NCBI RefSeq assembly: GCF_030164465.1
Contig: NZ_JASNJE010000006.1
Span: 142,786 to 206,785, forward strand
Reading direction: 5' to 3'
Length of the DNA stretch: 64,000 nt
Source: Sedimentitalea xiamensis
GTDB lineage: Bacteria > Pseudomonadota > Alphaproteobacteria > Rhodobacterales > Rhodobacteraceae
The notes under the pieces were generated by a model. That model did not search any database. It saw only the letters and a list, made by a program, of their open reading frames with translations, and had not been told where the DNA came from. The translations under genes were made by a program, and so were the position numbers. Shown here one piece after another: positions 41,342 to 48,941 of the stretch (positions are counted from its first letter, which is position 1; every line of letters begins with the position of its first letter).

Positions 41342-43543
41342 ATGATCCGTGCGTTTCATCGCTGGCCGGGCCTTGTGGCCCTCGCGTTCCTCACCATACT
41401 CGCGCTGAGCGGTGCGGCGCTGTCGGTCTTTCCTGCGACCGAGCGCATCGCCGCGCCGCAGGCGCAATCTGAACTGACGGTCGCCGCTCTCGCGGACCGC
41501 ATCCAGGCCGTCTATCCGGGCGTCGAGCAGATCCGCCGCTCGCCCTCGGGCCGGATCACTGCCTATTGGTTCGATCAGGGTGCACCGGGTGCTGCCGTGA
41601 TCGACCCGGCGACGGGTGAGGGCGTGGCCTCGGCCGACCCGAACCAAGCCCTTCGCTGGCTCACCAACCTGCATCGCTCGCTGTTCCTCGGGGACGGCGG
41701 GCGCATCGCCATGGCCGCGGGGGCTGCCGCGATGCTGGCCCTATCGCTGTCCGGCGCGGCGCTGGTCGCGCGGCGCGCGGGCGGCTGGCGGCACTGGTTT
41801 GCGCCCCTGCGGGGGCCGCTTGCCGGACGGCTGCACGTCGAAATCGCCCGCATCGCCGTGATCGGCCTCGTTCTGTCCTCTACGACCGCCCTCTGGATGA
41901 CGGCGTCCACTTTTGACCTTCTGCCAGACGGCGGTGCCATGCCAGCCTTCCCGTCCGAAGTGAGCGGTGAGACGGGGGCTGCGCTCAAGCAGATGAGAAC
42001 CTTGCAGCAAACACCCGTCACGGAACTGCGCGAACTGAGCTTTCCATATTCTGGCGACGCGACAGACGTCTTCACGCTCAAGACCGACCGGGGCACCGGA
42101 TATCTCGATCAGGGCGACGGGGCTCTTCTGGCCTGGGCCGACCTTGCGGGATGGGAGCGCGTCTCGGAAACCATCTACATGCTGCACACCGGGCAGGGTG
42201 AGGCGACGCTCGGCCTCGTGCTCGGGCTCATGGCGCTTGGCGTGCCCGCGATGGGCGCGACCGGCGTTCTGATCTGGCTTGCCGGGCGGCGGGGGCGCAT
42301 CCGAGGCAATCAACCCGCAGGGCGGGCAGAGACGATCCTGCTCGTCGGCAGCGAAGGCGGCAGCACCTGGGGTTTCGCCGCGACGCTGCACGCCGCCCTG
42401 ACCGAAGCGGGGCAGAGTGTCCATGTCGGGCCGATGTCGGCCTTTGAACCGCACCGATACGCCGAGGCCCAGCGGATCATCGTGCTGGCGGCGACCTATG
42501 GCGACGGCGCTGCGCCGGCCTCGGCGAAGGGCTTTCTCGACCGGCTGAACGATTCCGACCCGGCGCCGGACATTCCTCTGGCCGTGCTCGGCTTTGGCGA
42601 TCGCAGCTTTCCGGCCTATTGCGCCTTCGCCAGGACAGTTACGGCCACGGCGCAGGCGAAAGGCTGGCGTGAGCTCCTGCCGCCGGACATCATCGACCGC
42701 CAGTCGCCGCAGGATTTCGCGCGTTGGGGCCGCGCGCTCGGGGAAATGCTTGGGATCGACTTTGAGCTGTCGCATCGACCCGTTCCGCCGAAGACCGAAA
42801 TGCTGGCCCTCGTCTCGCGACGGGACTACGGCGCCGAGGTGCAGGCCCCGACCGCCATCCTCCGCTTCGCGCTTCCGCGAGTCTCGCTCTGGCAACGACT
42901 GCGAGGGGCCGGGTTCGCACGGTTCCAGGCCGGCGACATGATCGGCGTTCTGCCTGAGGGGAGCGCCGTCCCGCGGCTCTACTCGTCGGCCTCCGGGCGC
43001 CGCGACGGTTTCATCGAGATCGTCGTGAGAAAGCATCCCGGCGGCCTGTGCTCGGGCCAGCTCGTGGCGCTGGAGCCGGGCGACACGGTGACCGCCTTCC
43101 TCCGCCACAATCCCGCTTTTCGTCCGGGCCGGGGCCGGACGCCGCTGATCCTGATCGGCGCCGGGACCGGCATCGGGCCGCTTGCGGGCCTCATACGCGG
43201 CAATGCGCGCCGCAGGCGGGTCCACTTGTTCTTCGGCATGAGACATCCCGCCAGCGACTTCCTCTATGGCGAGGAATTCCCCGCCTGGAAGGAAATGGGG
43301 CGTCTGACGCGCCTGGTCACGGCCGTCTCGCGCGGGGCGCGGCCTCATTACGTGCAGGATGCCTTGCGCGCCGAGGCCGCTCAGGTCGCGGAGCTTATCC
43401 GCGACGGAGCCCGCGTGATGGTCTGCGGCGGGCGCGAGATGGCGTCGGGGGTGGCCGATGCGCTGGTCGAGATCCTCGCTCCGACAGGGTTGACGCCGGC
43501 AGTTCTGAAGGCGGAGGGGCGGTATGTCGAAGATGTCTACTGA
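41342..43543 (+). CDS. PepSY-membrane / flavodoxin / FNR fusion flavoreductase
   Basis: The 733-residue protein starts with a PepSY-type membrane part (helices near residues 8-30, 120-142, 165-188 and 285-308). A flavodoxin domain follows (about 335-480; SEGGSTWGFAATLH, AATYGDGAAPASAKGF), then a ferredoxin-NADP reductase-like part (FAD motif RLYSSASGRRDG, NAD(P) motif LIGAGTGIGPLAGLIRG, end GRYVEDVY). It should take electrons from NADPH through FAD and FMN to the membrane and then to periplasmic acceptors. I chose the ATG at 41342 with GGAG seven bases upstream. Related fusions reduce ferric siderophores; the present substrate is unknown. Confidence 0.93.
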   Translation: MIRAFHRWPGLVALAFLTILALSGAALSVFPATERIAAPQAQSELTVAALADRIQAVYPGVEQIRRSPSGRITAYWFDQGAPGAAVIDPATGEGVASADPNQALRWLTNLHRSLFLGDGGRIAMAAGAAAMLALSLSGAALVARRAGGWRHWFAPLRGPLAGRLHVEIARIAVIGLVLSSTTALWMTASTFDLLPDGGAMPAFPSEVSGETGAALKQMRTLQQTPVTELRELSFPYSGDATDVFTLKTDRGTGYLDQGDGALLAWADLAGWERVSETIYMLHTGQGEATLGLVLGLMALGVPAMGATGVLIWLAGRRGRIRGNQPAGRAETILLVGSEGGSTWGFAATLHAALTEAGQSVHVGPMSAFEPHRYAEAQRIIVLAATYGDGAAPASAKGFLDRLNDSDPAPDIPLAVLGFGDRSFPAYCAFARTVTATAQAKGWRELLPPDIIDRQSPQDFARWGRALGEMLGIDFELSHRPVPPKTEMLALVSRRDYGAEVQAPTAILRFALPRVSLWQRLRGAGFARFQAGDMIGVLPEGSAVPRLYSSASGRRDGFIEIVVRKHPGGLCSGQLVALEPGDTVTAFLRHNPAFRPGRGRTPLILIGAGTGIGPLAGLIRGNARRRRVHLFFGMRHPASDFLYGEEFPAWKEMGRLTRLVTAVSRGARPHYVQDALRAEAAQVAELIRDGARVMVCGGREMASGVADALVEILAPTGLTPAVLKAEGRYVEDVY

Positions 43544-44504
43544 CCTGCGGCGCCGCGCCCTGAACGGCCCGACCATGGGAACGCGCTGGTCGGCGCTGTT
43601 CTACGCAGATCTGACCGTCGATCCCGACCGGATCCGTGCGGCGCTGCAGGCGGCCGTGGACGAGGTGGATGCCCAGATGTCGACCTGGAACTCGGGCAGC
43701 GACCTGATGCGGCTCAACGCGGCGCCGGAGGGCGATTGGGTGGCGTTGCCCGAACGCCTGCGCGCGGTTCTGGGTCTCGGCCTGGACATCGGGCGAGCGT
43801 CGCACGGGGCGTTCGATATCGGCATGGGCGATGCGGTGACGGCCTGGGGCTTCGGGTCGGACACGGCAGCATCCGGGGCCATCCGCGCGGCGATGGGCGC
43901 ATGCCGTCGACCGGCGCATGAGGTGCTGGACATCGACGGCGCCCGTGTGCGCAAGTCCGCGCCCGTCACACTGGACCTGAACGGCATCGCCAAGGGCTAC
44001 GGCGTCGACCGGCTGGCCGATACCCTGCGCGACTACGGGATCACAGACGGACTCGTCGGTATCGACGGCGAGATGCGCGCGACGGGGTTCCGGCCGGATG
44101 GCGAGGCATGGACCATCGCGGTCGAGGCCCCGGACACCGCGCGCCGGGCGCCGCATTCGATCCTCGCGCTGCAGGATGCCGCCGTCGCGACATCCGGCGA
44201 TTACCGCCACTGGGTCGAGGTGCAGGGACGCCGCCTGTCGCATACCATGGACCCGGCGCGCGGCGCGCCGCTGATCGCGTCGCCGGCCTCCGTCACCGTG
44301 GTGGCCAGCACCTGTGCCGAGGCCGACGCCTGGGCGACGGCCCTCATGGTGGCCGGGCCCGAGAGAGGGGCGGCACTCGCACGAAGACGCGAGCTCGACG
44401 CCCTGTTCCTGCTGCGCGGTGATGATGCAGGCGTTAGGGGCGTGGGAGTCGGGCGGCTTTTCCGCGAAGAGCCGGCGGCGTTCGCCTCGGCCCGAGGAAG
44501 ATGA
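43524..44504 (+). CDS. apbE: ApbE, FAD:protein FMN transferase, without signal peptide
   Basis: The enzyme transfers FMN from FAD onto Ser/Thr of target proteins. The 326-residue sequence has the family motifs MGTRWSALFY, MSTWNSGSDLMRLN, GAFDIGMGDAVTAWGF, LDLNGIAKGYGVDRLAD, GIDGEMRATG and ATSGDYRHWVE with the Mg-binding AD region near the end (ASTCAEADAWATALMV). ApbE proteins are usually exported lipoproteins, yet this one begins MSKMSTDLRRRAL with no hydrophobic segment, so it may act in the cytoplasm before export of its target, or its start is misjudged. It overlaps the reductase gene by 20 bases. Confidence 0.93.
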   Translation: MSKMSTDLRRRALNGPTMGTRWSALFYADLTVDPDRIRAALQAAVDEVDAQMSTWNSGSDLMRLNAAPEGDWVALPERLRAVLGLGLDIGRASHGAFDIGMGDAVTAWGFGSDTAASGAIRAAMGACRRPAHEVLDIDGARVRKSAPVTLDLNGIAKGYGVDRLADTLRDYGITDGLVGIDGEMRATGFRPDGEAWTIAVEAPDTARRAPHSILALQDAAVATSGDYRHWVEVQGRRLSHTMDPARGAPLIASPASVTVVASTCAEADAWATALMVAGPERGAALARRRELDALFLLRGDDAGVRGVGVGRLFREEPAAFASARGR

Positions 44505-44850
44505 GCCGTATGGAAACGATCCGGACCGATCGCGTCAAGACCGCTATCCCGTTCGTCGCGGCGGCCGGCCTGGTTGCGGGACTTGCATTCCGCGCCGTGG
44601 GTGGACCCGACATCGCAAACCTTGTCTGGATCGCCGGTGTCGTTCCCGCACTTGCCGCGCTCTCGATGTCGGCGGCGCTGGTCTTCGGAGAGACGCTGGC
44701 CGCTTCGGTCGTCGCCGTCATGTATGCCGGCGGCACCGTCCTCGAAGCCTGCGCCGAGGGCCGTGCCCGGCGCGAGGCATGACCTTCTGTCCCGCGTCCC
44801 CGGACCGCGTCCCGGCATCGGAACGGGGGGCTGACGACCGCCTCGTTCCG
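44501..44850 (+). pseudogene. Remnant of a heavy-metal P-type ATPase
   Basis: The first 93 codons match the start of a cation-transporting P1B ATPase (VWIAGVVPALAAL ... SMSAALVFGETLAASVVAVMYAGGTVLEACAEGRARRE), with an in-frame loss of about 20 residues between two AAL copies. After the stop at 44782, homology goes on in shifted frames (HDLLSRVP near 44776, then RTASRHRNGGL) to about 44850. All catalytic domains (DKTG, HMA, hinge) are missing. It overlaps apbE by an ATGA, so an intact copy was probably once part of the operon. Confidence 0.8.
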
Positions 44851-44869
44851 CGACAGGTCGGCTACGTCC

Positions 44870-45090
44870 AGTTCCTGCCAGGCCGGGTGCCGGTTCCTTT
44901 TCCTCCCGCCATACAGCCCTGATCCCGATCCCGTCGAAATGGGCTTCTCGAAATTCAAGGCTTCTTCGGAGGATCGGCGCCCGCACCTTCACCGATATGT
45001 TCGATGCCATCGCCCGGGTTTGCGGTCTCTACGCACCGGAAGCATGCCGGAACCACTTCACGGTTGCCGGATATGCCTCAGATCAATGGC
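44870..45090 (+). pseudogene. IS630-family transposase C-terminal remnant, frameshifted
   Basis: From 44891 one frame gives RFLFLPPYSPDPDPVEMGFSKFKA, the conserved end of the IS630 DDE domain, containing the last catalytic Glu. After about 44970 homology moves to another frame: TFTDMFDAIARVCGLYAPEACRNHFTVAGYASD, the usual IS630 C-terminus. The rest of the transposase is absent. It marks the right border of the redox island. Confidence 0.82.
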
Positions 45091-45098
45091 GGGACGCA

Positions 45099-46103
45099 TT
45101 AGCGACGGGCGGTGATCGACTGGTCCCCGGCGTTTGTCAGGGTCATTGCGCCGGTCGCATCAAAGCTGACCGTCACGGGGCCGGAAAGAACCTGGAAGAA
45201 CTTCTGCTCTTGATCGCCGAGCGCCGGCACGCAGGCCATCTGCGTTGATGCCAGCGGGCCGAAGGTCAGGGTATCGCCTTCGCGGGTGTAGCTGCCTGTG
45301 TACTGGTTGCAGCCGCCGCGCCCGGACACGCGCCCGTCCGGAGTGAATTCAAGGCTGGTCATGGCGTTGTCGACGGTGCCGCGCCCGTTGATGTCCTCTA
45401 CGCGCCAGACGCCGCCGGTGATCTCCGTCGCCCTGGCGGTCTGCTTGATGCATTCGGTTTCCAGTCCACCGGTCTGCAAGAGCGCGCTGGCACCTTTGTC
45501 CCAGAACGCGAGCGTGCCGTCTTCGGCCGCGTATCGCGCGCCCGATGCGGACCGGGCCGGCGCGAGGTCGCGGGTTTCTCCGTCGATGACAAGCTGAAGC
45601 GCATTCGGGCTGAAACGGGCTGAAACGATACGGTCGCCGCAGACATAGGTTGCCTCGGTCATACCGGCAGGGGCCGCGACCTGCACCAGCATGAGCATGC
45701 CCAGGTCGTTGACGGCAAGCGCCGGATCGACAGGGATGTGGGTGTCGGTGGTCCAGCGCAACCCGCCTTCAGCGTCGCGGATCGTCGCCCGCAGGGCGTA
45801 GCGGCCGCGTTCGTCCATCTCTTCGGTCGGCACCTCCAGCGAGAACGGGATCGGCACCTGTCCGGCGGCGATCGAGGCTTCGGCCAGCACCTGAGCGGGC
45901 GCATCGGCGCGGGACACGTCGCTGACGGTTACGGTCGCGGTGCTGCCGGGCAGCAGCGCAATACGCTGGCGATAGCTGATCTGTCCGGTGACGGTGATCA
46001 TCGCCGATTCATTCGACCAGGCCGGCGCGGCAAGGGGCAGGGCGGCAAGCACCATCGCCGCGGCGAGGCCGGCGGGAAGCAGTTGCGAAAGTCTTTGCAT
46101 CAT
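45099..46103 (-). CDS. Secreted YbaY-MliC-META triple-domain protein
   Basis: The 334-residue protein has a signal peptide (cleavage near PAWSNES) and three domains normally found in separate envelope proteins. A YbaY-type beta domain is at about 35-140 (MITVTGQISYRQRIALLPGSTATVTVSDVS). An MliC-like lysozyme-inhibitor domain is at about 150-218 (YVCGDRIVSARFSPNALQLVIDGE, with the two Cys). A META/HslJ domain is at about 225-330 (GGVWRVEDINGRGTVDNAMTSLEFTPDGRVSGRGGCNQYTGSY). It likely protects the cell envelope against lysozyme or stress. It lies alone between IS remnants and the dehalogenase gene. Confidence 0.88.
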   Translation of the reverse strand: MMQRLSQLLPAGLAAAMVLAALPLAAPAWSNESAMITVTGQISYRQRIALLPGSTATVTVSDVSRADAPAQVLAEASIAAGQVPIPFSLEVPTEEMDERGRYALRATIRDAEGGLRWTTDTHIPVDPALAVNDLGMLMLVQVAAPAGMTEATYVCGDRIVSARFSPNALQLVIDGETRDLAPARSASGARYAAEDGTLAFWDKGASALLQTGGLETECIKQTARATEITGGVWRVEDINGRGTVDNAMTSLEFTPDGRVSGRGGCNQYTGSYTREGDTLTFGPLASTQMACVPALGDQEQKFFQVLSGPVTVSFDATGAMTLTNAGDQSITARR

Positions 46104-46150
46104 CTGTGTTCATCTTTCCGGGTCGTGATTTCGGTCGGGACCAGTGGCAT

Positions 46151-47050
46151 TCAGATGGGGTCGGGGCGCGATCCTGCAAGTCCCGCCAGGAAATCCGCCA
46201 GCACCTCGGCGGTTTCCGCGGGGTGCAGATCGGGAAAGAAATGCCCGCCCGGCAAAGCGCGCGATTGCATGTCCGTCAGCCGGTCGGACCAGGTGCCGGG
46301 CACGTCGTAATATTTTGCCATCGCTCCGTCGATCCCGTAGAGAACCAGCGCCGGGCAGGTGACGCGGCGCGTGAGATCGGCGGCGTCATGTTTGAAATCA
46401 TGGCTCAGCGCGGCCCGATAATCGTTGCACATCGCGGCGATGGTGTCCGGCCAGCGCCAACTCTGGCGATAGGCAAACAGTGCCGCCGGGTCGAAGTCAT
46501 CGAGGTCGCACCCGCCCCATGCGGTCAGGCAGGTTTCGAAATACCAGTCAGGGTCATGGCCGATCAGGGTTTCGGGAAAAGGCGCGGGCTGGGCGAGGAA
46601 GAACCAGTGGTAATAGGCCGCCGCGACGTCCTTTGGCAGGTCGTCCAGCAGCAGATGCGTCGGGACGATGTCCATCAATGTCAGACTTTCGATGCGTTTC
46701 GGCGCATCCAGCGCCAGCCGGTGCGCGGTGCGCGCGCCCCGGTCGTGGCCGACGAGATGGAAGCGGTCAAAGCCCAGTTCCGTCATAAGGGCAAGCTGGT
46801 CCGCGGCCATGTTGCGAAAGCTGTAGGCGTCCGCCCCTTGGGGCTTGCTGCTGTCGCCATAGCCGCGCAGGTCGGCCGCGATGACGGTATACCGGTCGGC
46901 CAGGAGCGGCGCGATGCCGTGCCACATCGCCCGCGTCTGCGGAAAACCGTGCAGCAAGAGCACGGGAGGACCGTTCCCGGCGCGGGAATAGGCGATGGAC
47001 TGACCGTTCACCTCGGCCAGCGCATCGTCAAAGCCGGGCAGAGCCGTCAT
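46151..47050 (-). CDS. Fluoroacetate dehalogenase-type alpha/beta hydrolase
   Basis: The 299-residue protein has the complete residue set of fluoroacetate dehalogenases: nucleophile D103 in VGHDRGARTAH, carboxylate-binding R104 and R107, acid D127, base H270 (GGHFFPD), and the halide pocket H148-W149 plus Y211. The HGFPQTRAMWH oxyanion segment is at residues 34-44. It should hydrolyse 2-haloacetates to glycolate. I chose the ATG at 47050, which overlaps the M20 peptidase stop by four bases; the open frame reaches far into that gene without homology. Confidence 0.88.
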   Translation of the reverse strand: MTALPGFDDALAEVNGQSIAYSRAGNGPPVLLLHGFPQTRAMWHGIAPLLADRYTVIAADLRGYGDSSKPQGADAYSFRNMAADQLALMTELGFDRFHLVGHDRGARTAHRLALDAPKRIESLTLMDIVPTHLLLDDLPKDVAAAYYHWFFLAQPAPFPETLIGHDPDWYFETCLTAWGGCDLDDFDPAALFAYRQSWRWPDTIAAMCNDYRAALSHDFKHDAADLTRRVTCPALVLYGIDGAMAKYYDVPGTWSDRLTDMQSRALPGGHFFPDLHPAETAEVLADFLAGLAGSRPDPI

Positions 47051-48423
47051 GCGCGGGTCAATGCGTCCAGAATCCGCGCCCAGCTGCGGATGCCCTTGTG
47101 GAAGCTTTCCATGTCGTATTTTTCGTTGGGGGAATGGATCTGGTCGTCGTCCTTGCCGAATCCAATCAGCATCGGTGTCGTGCCGAGCAGGTTCTGGAAA
47201 TGTCCGGCGATGGGGATAGAGCCGCCACACCCGATATAGGCTGCCGGATCGGGCCATTCGTCGCTGAGCGCGGCGCGGGCGGCTTCGAAGGCGGGGTTGG
47301 TGGTTTCGAAAACGCCGGCCTCGGAGGCGCCATGGCCGGAGAATGCGACGGAGCAATCGGGCGGCAGCATGTCCGTCACCATCTTGCGGAACGCCTCGCG
47401 GATTGCCAACGGATCCTGGGAGCCGACGAGACGAAAGCTGATCTTGGCGCTGGCCTTGGACGGCAGCACGGTCTTGAACCCGTCGCCGGTGTAGCCGCCG
47501 ATGATGCCGTTGACCTCGCATGTCGGTCGCGACCAGATCATTTCCAGCGGTGTCCGGTCGACTTCTCCGGCGGGATGGGACAGTCCGACGTCGTTCAGGA
47601 ACCGCGCGTGATCGAAGGCGAGCCCCTGCCATTGCGCGCGCAGGTCGTCCGGCAGTTCGGAAACGCCGTCATAAAATCCGGGCACCGTGACGCGCCCGGC
47701 GTCGTCATGCAGCGACGCGATGATGCGGGCCAGGACCCGGACCGGGTTGATCGCGATGCCGCCATACATGCCGGAATGCAGGTCCTTGGACGGGCCGGTG
47801 ATCGTGATCTCTTCGCCCAGAAGCCCCCGCAACATGGTTGTGATCGCCGGAACGCGGCTGGCGAACAGGCCGGTGTCGCAGATCAGCGCGAGATCGGTTT
47901 TCAGTTCGTCGGCATGTTCCCGCATGAAGGGCACGAGGCTGGGCGAACCGCTTTCCTCTTCGCCCTCCAGAAAGAACGTCAGCTTGCAGGGCAGCGACCC
48001 GTGCACCGCCTTCCAGGCGCGGCAGGCTTCGATGAAGGTCATCAGCTGGCCCTTGTCATCCGCGGAACCGCGCCCGCGGATGACGCGCCCTGTGGGCGTG
48101 TCCTGCACCTCGGGGTCGAACGGGTCGCGATCCCACAGGTCCAGCGGATCCACCGGCTGCACATCGTAGTGGCCGTAAAACAGAAGATGCGGACCGGGTC
48201 CGTCCAGATGTCCGACGACCATGGGATGCCCCGGCGTCGGACGCTTTTCGGTCGTGACCCCAAGCCCGTTCAGATCGGCCACCAGCCAGTCCGCGGCGGC
48301 GTCGCAATCCGCCTTGAAGGCGCGGTCGGTGGAAATGGACGGGATCCGCAGCAATTCCAGCAGCCGGTCGGTGGCGGCCGGCAGGTCTTGGTCGATGCGG
48401 GACAGGACGTCGGTCAGGGACAT
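47047..48423 (-). CDS. M20-family metallopeptidase (dipeptidase-type)
   Basis: The 458-residue cytoplasmic enzyme has the two-metal M20 motifs: LLFYGHYDVQPVDP (metal His, Asp), GRGSADDKGQLM (bridging Asp), LEGEEESGSP (catalytic and metal Glu), CDTG, and the C-terminal metal His in DDDQIHSPNEKYDM. The dimerisation/lid domain lies at about 190-340. Such enzymes split dipeptides or N-acyl amino acids; the substrate cannot be told. It is followed directly by the dehalogenase gene (4-base overlap). Confidence 0.92.
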   Translation of the reverse strand: MSLTDVLSRIDQDLPAATDRLLELLRIPSISTDRAFKADCDAAADWLVADLNGLGVTTEKRPTPGHPMVVGHLDGPGPHLLFYGHYDVQPVDPLDLWDRDPFDPEVQDTPTGRVIRGRGSADDKGQLMTFIEACRAWKAVHGSLPCKLTFFLEGEEESGSPSLVPFMREHADELKTDLALICDTGLFASRVPAITTMLRGLLGEEITITGPSKDLHSGMYGGIAINPVRVLARIIASLHDDAGRVTVPGFYDGVSELPDDLRAQWQGLAFDHARFLNDVGLSHPAGEVDRTPLEMIWSRPTCEVNGIIGGYTGDGFKTVLPSKASAKISFRLVGSQDPLAIREAFRKMVTDMLPPDCSVAFSGHGASEAGVFETTNPAFEAARAALSDEWPDPAAYIGCGGSIPIAGHFQNLLGTTPMLIGFGKDDDQIHSPNEKYDMESFHKGIRSWARILDALTRA

Positions 48424-48532
48424 TGGGCAACCTCATGCAGTGATGAGTCAGACCGTATCAGCGCCGTTGGCTGTGTCCAGCCCATGCATCCGGCGGGTCC
48501 AGCGCGGTCAGGCCGGGACCCGATACCGGGCA

Positions 48533-48576
48533 ACAAAAAACGGCCGGGAACGGGCGGGATGCCCCGTCTCCGGCCG
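48533..48576 (-). terminator. Strong minus-strand intrinsic terminator without an upstream gene
   Basis: On the minus strand CGGCCGG (complement of 48570-48576) pairs with CCGGCCG (complement of 48541-48547), with an inner ACGGG/CCCGT stem, followed by TTTTTTG (48534-48540). It lies 110 bp upstream of the M20 peptidase start on the same strand, with no coding sequence before it. It is either the 3' end of a small RNA or a leader attenuator of the peptidase operon. Confidence 0.72.
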
Positions 48577-48710
48577 CTGCGATTCAACCCCGTGACGGCC
48601 CTTGCGGGACCGTGGCGGCGCACCCGTCGGATCAAAACCGATCCTTGCGGTGGCCCGGGGTTTGAAACACGAACCATTCACCAAACAAAAAAACGAAATC
48701 TTTACCTTCC
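48560..48710 (-). ncRNA. Candidate small RNA or leader transcript opposite hemA promoter
   Basis: A minus-strand transcript of roughly 150-170 nt is suggested by a consensus TTGACA -35 element (complement of 48725-48730), a less clear -10 (GGTAAA, 18 bases on), and the terminator ending near 48534. It has no open frame of note. Limits are approximate and the existence of the RNA is inferred. Confidence 0.35.
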
Positions 48711-48796
48711 CACATGGGACAGGGTGTCAAACTGCGCGGTTTGCAACAAGTCCGGTATTCCAGACCTTGCCGTGTGCGGGTGCATGACGGGTTGGA

Positions 48797-48810
48797 TTGA
48801 TCCAGATCAA
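48797..48810 (+). promoter_or_regulatory. Perfect Fnr-type box upstream of hemA
   Basis: TTGATCCAGATCAA is an exact match to the Fnr/FnrL consensus TTGAT-N4-ATCAA. It lies 131 bp before the hemA GTG. In Rhodobacter sphaeroides FnrL controls hemA, so low-oxygen control of heme and tetrapyrrole supply is expected here. Confidence 0.85.
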
Positions 48811-48941
48811 GGCTGCGACGTATGGTCGTTCGATAATCGGTTGAACAAGCGACGGAGCGCCTGTAATTATTCCAAAACGTGAATGCGGTTACTGCACCGC
48901 CAAGCTGCCGCCGGATTCGGCGCAAACAGATGGAGGAGCCG

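Larger units (their letters stand above)
48424..48941. other. Divergent intergenic region upstream of hemA
   Basis: No protein gene is supported in these 518 bases. It holds, from left to right, a strong minus-strand terminator hairpin (48533-48576), an A-rich stretch (48664-48706), a minus-strand TTGACA at 48725-48730, a perfect Fnr box (48797-48810) and the hemA ribosome binding site (48932-48938). It is the richest non-coding control region of the window. Confidence 0.7.

Noticed and set aside
41741..43576. Minus-strand open frame of 611 codons
   Set aside because: Opposite the PepSY/flavodoxin/FNR fusion, whose cofactor motifs are unambiguous.
47098..48882. Plus-strand open frame of 594 codons opposite the M20 peptidase
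   Set aside because: Antisense shadow of a gene with full catalytic motifs; no ribosome binding site or homology.
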